A stretch of DNA of 44,741 nt from Chloroflexota bacterium (GCA_016860845.1 BOKF01000065.1:1-44741); one strand, 5' to 3'. Counted from the first letter of the stretch, positions 1 through 7,792 are shown. Made by a program: numbers and translations. Notes: a model not told the origin generated them from the sequence alone.

Positions 1-105
1 CTTTCTGCTTCTATCTCGCGTAACCTGTAGCCGATGGGGTAGCTCTCCTTTGGTTCCTTTTTTGATCTCGTCAATCAAAAAGTATACCTCAAGAAGCTGC
101 CTCAT
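1..105 (-). CDS. N-terminus of an unknown protein, runs off the left edge
   Basis: An open frame begins at an ATG (complement of 103-105) and stays open for 35 codons to the window edge. It starts 4 nt after the stop of the small secreted ORF at 110-262, with AAGGTG just upstream as a possible ribosome binding site. The visible peptide starts MRQLLEVYFLID and is rich in Lys/Arg further on. I do not recognise the family. The close spacing suggests co-transcription with the two leftward genes upstream. It could also be an out-of-frame continuation of the small ORF after a frameshift. Confidence 0.35.
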   Translation of the reverse strand, partial: MRQLLEVYFLIDEIKKGTKGELPHRLQVTRDRSRK

Positions 106-109
106 CACC

Positions 110-262
110 TTATTTGAAAAGTATTGGATCTAAACGATAATAGATTAGCGTCGAGTCGGTGGGGGCTTGCAGTGGAATGAATTGGATTGGCGACGCTTGC
201 GCAGTTCGTAGACCAAACAGAAATAGCAGTAGGGCAAACAAGAGCATATACCAATTTTTCAT
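110..262 (-). CDS. Small secreted or membrane peptide (50 aa), unknown
   Basis: The start codon overlaps the stop of the upstream beta-propeller gene as ATGA (259-262), typical of translational coupling. The 50-residue product has a Lys after Met, a hydrophobic core (YMLLFALLLFLFGL) and a plausible signal-peptidase I site after AQA near residue 23, leaving about 27 exported residues. No family is recognised. It is either a real small exported peptide of the same operon or the N-terminus of a longer protein broken by a frameshift. The overlap favours real translation initiation here. Confidence 0.45.
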   Translation of the reverse strand: MKNWYMLLFALLLFLFGLRTAQASPIQFIPLQAPTDSTLIYYRLDPILFK

Positions 263-1572
263 CGTTTCACCTTCAGTTGGTAAAGTGTGGTTTGAGCTTC
301 ACCAGTAGGGTTCACGTAGGATGCACGACCGTAAAATAATCTGTCTCCGCTGTGGCTAAACACAAAACCTCGATCTACATTGTCTACTTGTAATGGTATG
401 GCTTGATCATTTTTAACATCTAGCATAAGCAGCGTGAGTTCATCCCCTAAAGTGGTACCAGTTTTTTTCCAACCAATAATTATAGCTTGGTTATCTGGTG
501 TCCAGGTTAGGCTGACTATGTGTCCCCTCTCTACGCGATAAAGTTGAGAAAGGCTACTGCCAACCAAATCTGTGAACCATAATTCATCATTTGTTGAACC
601 GTCATCTACTACATAAGCGAGTTGTTTACCATCTGGTGAGAGACTAAATAAACTGGAAATTTGTCGTCCTTTTGCATCAGAAATGGTTGTAGTTTGCCCG
701 TCATATTTGACGACTAGTAGATTTTGACCATCCGCCACCACAACAAACCCATTTGAATGTCCAACAACCTGGGGCTTATTATTAGCACTTTTACTTTTAG
801 CCGGTAGAGTTATACTCACTCGATCCATAGCTTTACCTGTTAAGTCCAACCTATCAATACTATCAGGTTTAATGACGTCAATTTGGCCAGGAGTGGACCA
901 ATAGTAGCCAAGTAAATCACTCCAAGTCAAACTTGTTAAAATTTTTTCGTCCTTGCCATCCTTGGTGATAATTTTGATTTCCACTCGATCATCTGATCGA
1001 GCTTCAAATAGGATGTATTGACCATCCGGCGACCATATTGGGTGTCTACCATACACATCCAACTTTTCGACCTTAATTGAGTTCAGATCAACTATCCATA
1101 GTTGGTTAACGATATTACCACTTTGCTCTGGCAGGAATTTGAGAGCTGCCACTATGACTAACGTTTGATCATTCGGTGAGATAGCCAACCCACCTACTGG
1201 CACATCAAAAGCGGCAATTTCGCTTTCATTTGGATTAATCGGCGTCGCCGTGGGTGTAGGCGGCGGAGAAGGTAGGGGAGGCGGCGTTCCCTTCGGAAAG
1301 ATAATGGCCGGGGTCCAGGTCGGTTCGGGAGTGTCGTCCTTGGGCGGTTCGGCGGGTTGGGTGACCGGGGCGGGAGTCGCGGTGGCTGTGGCTGCCGGGA
1401 GCGGAGTAGCTGTTTCGGCGGTGGGAGCGGACGTGGTCGCTGTTCCCGTTGCCTGGGCTGCTAGTTGGCTGTTGAGGGAACGGCTGCTCAAAAATAAGGC
1501 CAGCACCGCGCCCAGAACTAAGAGTAAAATTAAAGTTAAAGTGTTGCTGAAGAAAGCTTTGATTTTTCTCAT
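259..1572 (-). CDS. Signal-anchored WD40-like (PD40/TolB-type) beta-propeller protein
   Basis: The 437-residue product has one N-terminal hydrophobic segment (about residues 13-29). A long Ala/Thr/Pro linker (about 36-115), typical of Chloroflexota exported proteins, follows it. The rest looks like a TolB/PD40 beta-propeller, with repeated 'SPDGQ' blades such as WSPDGQYILFEARS and LSPDGKQLAYVVDD. These proteins sit outside the membrane and usually mediate protein contacts; no catalytic motif is visible. A leftward extended -10 (TGCTATAAT) lies 23 bp upstream, and GAGG just before the ATG can serve as ribosome binding site. The stop overlaps the next small gene. The specific role is unknown. 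Confidence 0.8.
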   Translation of the reverse strand: MRKIKAFFSNTLTLILLLVLGAVLALFLSSRSLNSQLAAQATGTATTSAPTAETATPLPAATATATPAPVTQPAEPPKDDTPEPTWTPAIIFPKGTPPPLPSPPPTPTATPINPNESEIAAFDVPVGGLAISPNDQTLVIVAALKFLPEQSGNIVNQLWIVDLNSIKVEKLDVYGRHPIWSPDGQYILFEARSDDRVEIKIITKDGKDEKILTSLTWSDLLGYYWSTPGQIDVIKPDSIDRLDLTGKAMDRVSITLPAKSKSANNKPQVVGHSNGFVVVADGQNLLVVKYDGQTTTISDAKGRQISSLFSLSPDGKQLAYVVDDGSTNDELWFTDLVGSSLSQLYRVERGHIVSLTWTPDNQAIIIGWKKTGTTLGDELTLLMLDVKNDQAIPLQVDNVDRGFVFSHSGDRLFYGRASYVNPTGEAQTTLYQLKVKR

Positions 1573-1595
1573 CCTCGAGTATCCCTTCAGATTAA

Positions 1596-1604
1596 ATTAT
1601 AGCA
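1596..1604 (-). promoter_or_regulatory. Extended -10 promoter for the beta-propeller gene
   Basis: Read leftward the sequence is TGCTATAAT, a perfect extended -10 hexamer, 23 bp before the start codon at 1572. No good -35 is visible at 16-18 bp. The insertion sequence begins 37 bp further upstream. Confidence 0.6.
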
Positions 1605-1632
1605 TGAGGCAGCAAGGGAGCAGGTCAGGAGG

Positions 1633-1641
1633 GCCGGCGCG
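1633..1641 (+). repeat. Left 9-bp target-site duplication of the insertion sequence
   Basis: GCCGGCGCG here is repeated exactly at 3083-3091, directly outside the two inverted repeats of the element. Confidence 0.9.
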
Positions 1642-1669
1642 GGGAGTATTTCCATTTGGGGGCGAGATG
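1642..1669 (+). repeat. Left terminal inverted repeat (IRL) of the insertion sequence
   Basis: This 28-bp end starts GGGAGTATTTCC and ends GGGGGCGAGATG. It differs from the reverse complement of 3055-3082 at four positions (6, 8, 12 and 13). Confidence 0.88.
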
Positions 1670-1707
1670 AGAGAGAATAGCCGGGAAAAAGGAACGGAGG
1701 ACAGAGG

Positions 1708-2067
1708 ATGCCGAAAAGTAAACAAGAACTGAAGACGAAACTGATGAAAGAGGCCGAAGCGGTGATCGATGAATTACTGGCTTGGCATCAGGAGACCGAT
1801 CAGCCGAACTTGGCGCAAATCGAAGAAAAAGTGCTTGACTTACGGCAACGGTTGAGTGAACAGATGAGCCAGGCGGTGATTGCTAACCAAGCGGCGGTGC
1901 GACCGGTACCAGGACCAGCGTGCGGGCAGTGTGGTCAGGAGATGAGATACAAGGACATGAAAAAGGTGCGGGTGAGCAGTTGGGTTGGGGAGTTGAAGTT
2001 AGACCGGGGCTACTACTATTGTGAACACTGCCGAACCGGTCTTTTTCCCCCTGGACCGACAACTTGA
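1708..2067 (+). CDS. ISKra4-type transposase, N-terminal frame (ORF A)
   Basis: The 119-residue product has a helical N-terminus (about 1-60) and then a four-cysteine zinc-ribbon-like part: CGQC near residue 72 and YYYCEHC near residue 110. Zinc-binding N-termini of this kind are usual in ISKra4/ISLre2-like transposases and probably help recognise DNA ends. The frame ends at 2067 shortly after a T5C5 run (2042-2051). Reading CTT TTT CCC, skipping one C, then CTG joins it smoothly to the catalytic frame. ORF A alone lacks a catalytic core. It may be half of a frameshift-expressed transposase or be broken by a one-base insertion. Confidence 0.8.
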   Translation: MPKSKQELKTKLMKEAEAVIDELLAWHQETDQPNLAQIEEKVLDLRQRLSEQMSQAVIANQAAVRPVPGPACGQCGQEMRYKDMKKVRVSSWVGELKLDRGYYYCEHCRTGLFPPGPTT

Positions 2068-3073
2068 ATTATGGGATAAACATTGGTCAGCCGGGTTGGT
2101 CAAAGAAGCGGTCTGGTTAAGCGGGGTGATGGGCAGTTTTGAGCAGGCCGAGGAGGCATTTGCCCGGCTTGGGCATATCAAGATGTCGGATAACAGCATC
2201 TGGCGACGGGCGAAAAAATGGGGCCAACAGTTCCAGGCGTTGGAAAAACAGCAGCAAGCGGCGGCCAATCAACTGGCGCGACAGGGCGAGGTTGGCCCGG
2301 CCAAAAGCAAATCAGCGGTGCGGATGGGAGTAGGGCTGGATGGGGCGAGCATCTACATTCGGCAGGAGGGCTGGAAAGAGCTAAAAGCGGGCTGTGTCTT
2401 TGACATCGACCTGCGCCGGATCTTTGACCCAGATACGCGGGAATGGCTGGAGCAAGGCCACGCGGTCAACAACAGCTACATCGCTCACCTGGGGGGACCA
2501 GAACAGTTTGGCCAACAGCTATGGGCCGCTGCCCAGCAACGAGGCTGGGAACAACGGTATGACACCCAAGCTATCGGCGATGGCGCTCCCTGGATTTGGA
2601 ACCTGGTTAACCTGCACTTCTATGACAGCCTGCAAACGGTCGATTATTACCACGCTACCGAGCATCTAAGCACGGCCGCCACACTGCTGTATCCGGCTAA
2701 GCCAGAGGCTGCCCAGCGCTGGCTAAACCGGATGGAAACTCACCTTTTCCAAGGCCACGCCGCCCATATTGCCGCAACCTTGACTGAAGCTACCGGTGGG
2801 ACCACTCAGCGGCATAAAGACCTGTGCACCGAAGCTGATTACTTCTATAAGCACCAGCGGCGCATGCAGTACTTGGAATTCCGAGAAGATGGCTATCCGA
2901 TTGGCTCGGGCATGGTCGAAAGTGAAGCCAAGCAATTTAAGGCCCGCTTCTGTGGACCGGGCATGCGTTGGAGCCGCGAGGGGGCAGAACGCTTGATCCC
3001 TGTTCGGGCGGCGATTATGAGCCATCAGTTCGATGCCTTATGGCCTTCCGTTTACATCTCGCCCCCAAACTGA
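2021..3073 (+). CDS. ISKra4-type transposase, catalytic frame (ORF B)
   Basis: This is the DDE core of the transposase, read in +1 relative to ORF A. Likely catalytic residues are D107 (VGLDGAS), D187 (IGDGAPW) and E300 in the family signature GSGMVESE. The DYYHATEHL block near residue 208 is also typical. The annotated ATG at 2021 is probably not the real start: the residues encoded after the T5C5 run (FPLDRQLELWDKHW) continue ORF A directly, so the product is likely made by a +1 frameshift at about 2047-2051. The stop is at 3071-3073 inside the right inverted repeat. All catalytic residues look intact. Confidence 0.85.
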   Translation: MNTAEPVFFPLDRQLELWDKHWSAGLVKEAVWLSGVMGSFEQAEEAFARLGHIKMSDNSIWRRAKKWGQQFQALEKQQQAAANQLARQGEVGPAKSKSAVRMGVGLDGASIYIRQEGWKELKAGCVFDIDLRRIFDPDTREWLEQGHAVNNSYIAHLGGPEQFGQQLWAAAQQRGWEQRYDTQAIGDGAPWIWNLVNLHFYDSLQTVDYYHATEHLSTAATLLYPAKPEAAQRWLNRMETHLFQGHAAHIAATLTEATGGTTQRHKDLCTEADYFYKHQRRMQYLEFREDGYPIGSGMVESEAKQFKARFCGPGMRWSREGAERLIPVRAAIMSHQFDALWPSVYISPPN

Positions 3074-3082
3074 AGTGCTCCC
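3055..3082 (-). repeat. Right terminal inverted repeat (IRR) of the insertion sequence
   Basis: The reverse complement starts GGGAGCACTTCAG and ends GGGGGCGAGATG, matching 1642-1669 at 24 of 28 positions. The transposase stop codon lies inside it. Confidence 0.88.
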
Positions 3083-3091
3083 GCCGGCGCG
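3083..3091 (+). repeat. Right 9-bp target-site duplication
   Basis: GCCGGCGCG is identical to 1633-1641 and directly abuts the right inverted repeat. Confidence 0.9.
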
Positions 3092-3216
3092 AGGGAGAGG
3101 GGAGAGATTTTTTGTCAACAGTCTCGACCGTATTGTGCATTTTATCACAAGTTGGGGGGGGGTTGTCCAGGGTGAAATCCTTAGAAATTGGTTAGAGTTT
3201 TGGAGGAGGGTAATGA

Positions 3217-3254
3217 TAAAAAGAGGAGTCCAAAGTGTACTTTGGACTCCTCTT
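3217..3254 (-). terminator. Rho-independent terminator of the yceD transcript
   Basis: A perfect 16-bp palindromic stem (AAGAGGAGTCCAAAGT and its complement) occupies 3221-3254. Read leftward it is followed by TTTATC. It lies 25 bp after the yceD stop. On the plus strand the hairpin is followed by A residues, so it works for leftward transcription. Confidence 0.85.
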
Positions 3255-3278
3255 AAAAGAAATGTTCCTTGCCGAGAG

Positions 3279-3845
3279 TTAATCGTTTTGGAGGGCCTGC
3301 AAGCTTGCCCAGCGGGGATCTATAGAATCGTCCTGGCAATCACACGAACCGAGATTGAGGTCCTGGCCGCAGTGAGGGCACAAGCCTTGGCAATCGGGGC
3401 GGCAATAAAGCTGAGTACCGCCGGCCACCAGAAGTTCCTGCCGCACCACTTCTGCTAAATCCAGAATGTGCTGCTCGTCAATGAGATTGGCTTCTTCTAT
3501 TTCCGGCGGCTGGGTGATGGCCGCGCCGGTGATAATATCCAGGGTTGGAAAAAACTCCTCTTCCAACTCAATCGCCACGGGCGCGGTGAAACTGGTTAAG
3601 CAGCGGCCGCAGTTTTTTTCGATGCTTGTTTGCAGCTCACCCGTCGCCAAAATATTCGGCCCGGTGCGCAGAAACCTCACCTGGCCACTCAATGGTCCTA
3701 CAATCTTTAACTCTTCATCATCGAAGTCGCCCTGGAGGTCTATCTCAACCTCATAGGTGCGAACCGCACCGGTTGCCTCTTTTAATAACTGGGCGACATT
3801 AAATTCCAGCCCATGCGAGGGGTATTTAACCCGATTTTTATGCAT
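3279..3845 (-). CDS. YceD/DUF177 family protein
   Basis: The 188-residue protein matches the YceD (DUF177) family, linked in bacteria and plastids to 23S rRNA accumulation. It has the conserved cysteine pair CGRC with the following LTSF and acidic strand (about residues 84-105). A Cys-rich C-terminus (CRPDC, CPHC, CDC) probably binds zinc. yceD often precedes rpmF (L32); here it is instead followed by a strong terminator and the insertion sequence. A TATAAT box sits 8 bp before the ATG, so the mRNA would be nearly leaderless. Confidence 0.85.
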   Translation of the reverse strand: MHKNRVKYPSHGLEFNVAQLLKEATGAVRTYEVEIDLQGDFDDEELKIVGPLSGQVRFLRTGPNILATGELQTSIEKNCGRCLTSFTAPVAIELEEEFFPTLDIITGAAITQPPEIEEANLIDEQHILDLAEVVRQELLVAGGTQLYCRPDCQGLCPHCGQDLNLGSCDCQDDSIDPRWASLQALQND

Positions 3846-3853
3846 AAGCCTGA

Positions 3854-3881
3854 ATTATAAGCCAAACCGCCGGAAATTCAA
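3854..3881 (-). promoter_or_regulatory. yceD promoter
   Basis: Leftward TTGAAT (3876-3881), a 16-bp spacer and a perfect TATAAT (3854-3859). Transcription should begin within about 2 nt of the ATG at 3845. Confidence 0.6.
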
Positions 3882-3886
3882 AATCA

Positions 3887-3922
3887 GGGAGCAAAGTAGC
3901 AGGGTAGCAAGTAGCAGGTCGT
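3887..3922 (+). repeat. Short-word repeat, GTAGCAGG/GTAGCAA type
   Basis: Degenerate tandem words (AAAGTAGCAGG, GTAGCAA, GTAGCAGG) fill part of the gap before the coiled-coil gene. The complementary words CTGCTACC and TGCTACC recur at about 13083-13120 and 18060-18090. Confidence 0.6.
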
Positions 3923-3981
3923 AAAGGACAACTTCATGCCCCAACCACCCGTAATCTGGCTACTGACTTCTGACGACTACC

Positions 3982-4488
3982 CTATCTCTCTTCCTCCAGC
4001 ACTTCTTGCTCTTTGCTAATATTCTCCCTATCCGCTTTCTTGGCCTGGGTTTCTCTGACCTCGCGCAGCCCGTTACGGACGGTGGTCAGGGTCTTCATAA
4101 GCTGCTCTTCCAGTTCGCTTAACTGATCAACGATGTACTCGTCGGCCTCGGCAATGATTTCTTCGGCCTGGCGATGTGCTTCCGCTTCGATTTCCTGGGC
4201 GCGTTCCTGAGCATAGACGACCAACTCATGGTCATTGGCCAGAGATTTGGCTTTTTCGCGGGCCATTTCCAGCAGGCGATTGGCCTCTTCCTGGGCCTGC
4301 AGGAGGGTCCGGTCTCGCTCGGCTTCGGTGCGCTTGGCTAACTTCACCTCTTCAGGAATCGAAATACGCATCTGATCAATGATGTCCAGAAAAGCATCTT
4401 CCTGCACAATTACATTGGAAGTAAACGGCAGGTGAAAGCTCTCCGTTACCAACGATTCGAGCCGGTCTATCAGGTGAAGAATGTCCAT
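3982..4488 (-). CDS. DivIVA-like coiled-coil protein
   Basis: The 168-residue protein has a short folded N-terminus (about 1-45). A long Glu/Ala/Lys/Arg-rich coiled coil follows (about 50-150, with patterns such as EAHRQAEEIIAEADEYIVDQL). There is no signal peptide or membrane segment. It resembles DivIVA/ATP-synthase-b-like coiled-coil proteins that several bacterial lineages encode beside coaD, but no diagnostic motif proves a function. AAGGGTGG before the ATG is a good ribosome binding site. It lies about 55 bp downstream of coaD in the same direction and is probably in the same operon. Polymerisation or cell-pole roles are inference only. Confidence 0.65.
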   Translation of the reverse strand: MDILHLIDRLESLVTESFHLPFTSNVIVQEDAFLDIIDQMRISIPEEVKLAKRTEAERDRTLLQAQEEANRLLEMAREKAKSLANDHELVVYAQERAQEIEAEAHRQAEEIIAEADEYIVDQLSELEEQLMKTLTTVRNGLREVRETQAKKADRENISKEQEVLEEER

Positions 4489-4510
4489 AAAACCACCCTT
4501 AGGAGTAGAT

Positions 4511-4548
4511 CAATTTCAATTATCAACGGATAATTGATTATTGTCAAT
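4511..4548 (+). repeat. Short-word repeat, ATTGTCAAT/AATTATCAA type
   Basis: Degenerate copies of CAATT(A/G)TCAA words lie between coaD and the coiled-coil gene and run into the last codons of coaD. Similar text recurs at 7793-7835 and 17978-18015. Confidence 0.5.
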
Positions 4549-5068
4549 CTCGCACCGAAACAATTTGGATGCGGCTGTGGCCGTCCTCATCCACCATCGC
4601 CTTTTTTCGCAGTGCCTTAACCACGACCGGCGGAGCCAGGTCTTCAATCGGGCCGCCGTTCATGGCAATTTCGCGCAGAATACTGGAACTAAGGAAAGAA
4701 TACTCCTGGCTGGCCATCAAGCAGACCGTGTCAATATCCGGCTCAAGCTTGTGGTTGGCCAGCGAAAGTTGTAACTCCCATTCAAAGTCCGACAGGGCGC
4801 GCAGTCCACGGACAATGTAACCGGCATTTTGCTCTTTGGCAAAATTGACGGTCAACCCACTGTAACTTTTAATCTGCACATTCTTTAAATGAGCCAGCGC
4901 CTCGCGGGTCATTTCCAGCCGCTCTTCGATAGGAAAGAGCAGGCTTTTCATTGGCCGGTCATACACGCCTACCATTAACTCGTCAAACAGTTGGGCCGCG
5001 CGAGCGGCGATATCCACGTGGCCATTGGTGATGGGATCAAAGGTAGCCGGGTAAATTGCTCGTTTCAT
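4544..5068 (-). CDS. coaD: Phosphopantetheine adenylyltransferase
   Basis: CoaD joins AMP from ATP to 4'-phosphopantetheine, the fourth step of coenzyme A synthesis from pantothenate, in the cytoplasm. The N-terminus YPATFDPITNGHVDIAARA carries the T/HxGH-type nucleotidyltransferase motif (TNGH). The C-terminal SSSILREIAMNGG matches the conserved SS(T/S)xVRE-like segment. I chose the ATG at 5066-5068, which shares TAATG with the recG stop, giving 174 residues. A longer frame upstream adds nine residues that do not look conserved. Translation is likely coupled to recG. Confidence 0.93.
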   Translation of the reverse strand: MKRAIYPATFDPITNGHVDIAARAAQLFDELMVGVYDRPMKSLLFPIEERLEMTREALAHLKNVQIKSYSGLTVNFAKEQNAGYIVRGLRALSDFEWELQLSLANHKLEPDIDTVCLMASQEYSFLSSSILREIAMNGGPIEDLAPPVVVKALRKKAMVDEDGHSRIQIVSVRD

Positions 5069-7650
5069 TAATTTAAGTCGCTCCGTGGACTCCAAAAGTT
5101 AGCCAGTTGGCGGGCCAGCAGCCGGTTCTGAGGGGTTTCCAAACCGGGATCTTTTTCAAAGATAAATTGGGCCTCCTGGCGGGCTAATTCCAATAATTTG
5201 GTATCGGTCAGCTTGACCAGCTTCAAATCGGGCAGGCCGCTCTGGCGCGTCCCAAAAAATTCGCCGGGGCCGCGCATCTGCAAATCTTGCTCGGCCAACT
5301 CAAAGCCGTTGTTGGTCCGCTCGATGACAGCCAGGCGCTGTTCGGCCTCGGCGGAGGCGCTGTCGGCCAGGAGCAGGCAGTAACTTTGGTACTCACCCCG
5401 GCCAACCCGTCCTCGGAATTGATGGAGTTGGGCCAGGCCAAAGCGATTGGCCCCTTCGACCAAAATAACCGTCGCGTTCGGCACGTCAATTCCCACTTCC
5501 ACCACCGAGGTTGAAACCAAAATATGCATGTCCTGGTCACGGAAAGCAGCCATCGTCTTTTCTTTTTCGTCGGCTTTCATCCGCCCGTGCAGCAAGCCTA
5601 ACTTCAAGCGGGGGAAGATGTGAGTTTGCAGCCGTTTGTGCTCCTCAACCGCCGATTTGGCTTCCGTCTTCTCTGACTCCTCGACCAGGGGGCAGATGAT
5701 GAAAGCTTGCCGCCCCTTTTCAATTTGTGAGCGAATAAAACTGTAGGCTCGCTCTCGTTCCTTGGGTGTTAACCAGCGGGTCTCGATGATCTGGCGGCCC
5801 GGCGGCATCTCGTCAATGATGGACAAATCCAGGTCGCCGTACAGGGTCAGGGCCAGTGTGCGCGGAATGGGCGTAGCCGTCATGACCAGCATGTGCGGGT
5901 TAAAACCTTTCTCCCGCAGCGCCGCCCGCTGTTCCACGCCAAAGCGGTGCTGCTCGTCAATAACCGCCAGGCGAAGACTTTTGAATTCAACACCGCTTTG
6001 GATAATTGCGTGCGTGCCAACCAGAAGATCAACCTGCCCCCCGGCCAAGCCATCAAGCAGCTCTTTGCGCTCGGCGGCGGCAGTACTGCCGGTCAGCAGT
6101 CGAATTTGGAAGGAACGTCCCAGCGCTTCGCCGATAGTGGCTAACAACCGGTTCATGCTCTGGAAGTGCTGCTCGGCCAGAATTTCGGTGGGAGCCAGGA
6201 TAGCTGCCTGGCCGCCGTCTAACACGGCCAGCACCGTGGCCGCCAGGGCGACCACGGTTTTGCCGGAGCCGACATCACCTTGCAGCAGGCGGCTCATCGG
6301 CGTGTCCCGCTGCAAATCAGCGATGATCTCATCCAGCGCCAGCCGCTGGGCCGAAGTCAGGGGAAAGGGCAGCGCCTGAAGAAGCTTTTCAACTGATTCT
6401 GGATGGATAGTGACTGGCTGGCCCTGCTGCGCTTGCCAGGCCCGGCGCTGGCGCAGCACTCCTAACTGGATCAGCAAAAGTTCGTCAAAGGCCAAGCGGC
6501 GGCGCGCCGCCTCCAGCTTGTCCCAATCGTCAGGAAAGTGAATCTGGCGAATGGACTCGTCTAGCGGGGGCATAGCCAGCCGCTGGCGCGACTCCTCCGG
6601 CAAATAATCCGGCAAGCGGCGGGTCCAATAGTCTACCGTCGCTTTGATCTGGTTGCGCAGCCACTTGATGGTAATGCCTTCGGTTAAGGGGTAAACGGGA
6701 ACCAGTCGCCCAGTGTGGATCAGATTTTTATCCAGCTCTTCCCACTCCGGTGATTGAAAGGTCAGCCGGCCCAGGTATTCGTCAACCTTGCCGCTGATAA
6801 CAATTTGCAGGCCGGGCTGCAATTTTTGGGCCAGCCAGGGCTGGTTAAACCAGGTGACTTCAATCGTGGCCGTGCCATCGGACAGGGTACTGGTGATAAT
6901 GGGCCGCCCGTTGCGAGTATCGCGCTGGCGCGTTTCCCAAACCTGGGCAATGATCGTCACCTCTTCGCCGTAGCGAAGCTGATTGATCGGCTTGAGCTGG
7001 CGGTAATCATCATAACGGCGCGGATAGAGGCTGAGGAAATCGCCGATAGTCCGCACCCCCAGGTTGGCTAACTTTTTAGCCATTGCCTCTTTGATGCCCG
7101 GCAGCCTCGTCACCAAGGAGTCCAGCCCGGCATTACTTAAATCCGCCTGCGCTTCCCTGGAAAGACGCGGGGGGGCCGGCGGAGTTGGCCGGGGCGCGGC
7201 GGGAGGGCGGTGCGGAAATTCGCTTCTTTGGGCCTGGTCAGATGGCGGCGCGGTCTTGGGCGTCACCCTGGCTTCTGGCTGAGGTAACGGCGACTCTTGC
7301 CTCATGATGAGGGGTTCAACAGGTGGCGCCGGTCGGGGCGCGGCCGGGGCCGCTGTTTCCCTTTCCTGATGACTCTTTGGAGGAGCGGCCGGCCCGGTTT
7401 TATGCAGTTTGACCAAAAGACGGTGAATAAAATGAGGCCGATCGGCTTCGGCTACCTCGGGGTAGCGAGCCAAATCTTGCACCATTTCGTTAATCAGCGC
7501 CCGTTCCTGATCGCTGCTGGCCTCTTGTAATGCCTCGTTGCCCCAATTAGAGGCCAATCTTTCCAGGCCGCCAAAAACGGCTTTATTTTTGTAACCCAGT
7601 CTTTTTTCCTGGGTGAGCATTCGGCTCAGTTTATCAAAACTAGATAACAT
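5068..7650 (-). CDS. recG: ATP-dependent DNA helicase RecG, long N-terminal extension
   Basis: RecG remodels stalled replication forks and branched DNA. The helicase core is clear: Walker A GDVGSGKTVVA, the DEQHRFG form of the DEAH box, TATPIPRTLALT, and the C-terminal QLHQFRGRVGRGE. The wedge/OB domain precedes it (about residues 215-330). At 860 residues it is longer than the roughly 690-residue enterobacterial protein. The extra N-terminal 165 residues hold a small helical region and a Pro/Ala-rich linker (about 90-160). Extended N-termini are known in several deep-branching phyla. The stop overlaps the coaD start (TAATG). Confidence 0.95.
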   Translation of the reverse strand: MLSSFDKLSRMLTQEKRLGYKNKAVFGGLERLASNWGNEALQEASSDQERALINEMVQDLARYPEVAEADRPHFIHRLLVKLHKTGPAAPPKSHQERETAAPAAPRPAPPVEPLIMRQESPLPQPEARVTPKTAPPSDQAQRSEFPHRPPAAPRPTPPAPPRLSREAQADLSNAGLDSLVTRLPGIKEAMAKKLANLGVRTIGDFLSLYPRRYDDYRQLKPINQLRYGEEVTIIAQVWETRQRDTRNGRPIITSTLSDGTATIEVTWFNQPWLAQKLQPGLQIVISGKVDEYLGRLTFQSPEWEELDKNLIHTGRLVPVYPLTEGITIKWLRNQIKATVDYWTRRLPDYLPEESRQRLAMPPLDESIRQIHFPDDWDKLEAARRRLAFDELLLIQLGVLRQRRAWQAQQGQPVTIHPESVEKLLQALPFPLTSAQRLALDEIIADLQRDTPMSRLLQGDVGSGKTVVALAATVLAVLDGGQAAILAPTEILAEQHFQSMNRLLATIGEALGRSFQIRLLTGSTAAAERKELLDGLAGGQVDLLVGTHAIIQSGVEFKSLRLAVIDEQHRFGVEQRAALREKGFNPHMLVMTATPIPRTLALTLYGDLDLSIIDEMPPGRQIIETRWLTPKERERAYSFIRSQIEKGRQAFIICPLVEESEKTEAKSAVEEHKRLQTHIFPRLKLGLLHGRMKADEKEKTMAAFRDQDMHILVSTSVVEVGIDVPNATVILVEGANRFGLAQLHQFRGRVGRGEYQSYCLLLADSASAEAEQRLAVIERTNNGFELAEQDLQMRGPGEFFGTRQSGLPDLKLVKLTDTKLLELARQEAQFIFEKDPGLETPQNRLLARQLANFWSPRSDLN

Positions 7651-7684
7651 GATAGGATTTTAGATTTTGGATTAGATTACCCAG

Positions 7685-7764
7685 TGTCATTTCGAGGCCA
7701 TAGGCGAGAAATCCCTAGAGTGTTACATAGGCATTCGGGATTTCTCCCTTCGGTCGAAATGACA
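7685..7764 (+). repeat. 80-bp imperfect palindrome (MITE-like)
   Basis: The outer arms are TGTCATTTCGA and TCGAAATGACA. The inner arms are GAGAAATCCC and GGGATTTCTC. They enclose a spacer of about 20 bp. The whole 31-bp left arm resembles the reverse complement of the right. It has no coding capacity and lies between fakB and recG, where it could fold as a hairpin in either transcript. Confidence 0.75.
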
Positions 7765-7792
7765 TATCTGAGCAGTAACTTTCAATTTATAC

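Larger units (their letters stand above)
1642..3082 (+). mobile_element. Complete ISKra4-family insertion sequence (1441 bp)
   Basis: The ends are 28-bp inverted repeats, 1642-1669 and 3055-3082. They match at 24 of 28 positions, begin GGGAG and share the inner block TTTGGGGGCGAGATG. A 9-bp direct duplication (GCCGGCGCG) flanks them. GGG ends and an 8-9 bp duplication fit what is known of ISKra4-family elements. Inside are two overlapping transposase frames. The stop codon of the second lies within the right inverted repeat. The intact ends and exact duplication imply a fairly recent insertion, between the promoter of the beta-propeller gene and the terminator of yceD. The target itself is a GC palindrome (GCGCCGGCGC in the right flank). 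Confidence 0.92.

Noticed and set aside
1250..1732. 160-codon forward open frame opposite the propeller gene start
   Set aside because: It is the antisense of the Thr/Pro linker codons and runs into the insertion sequence end; no domain or ribosome binding site.
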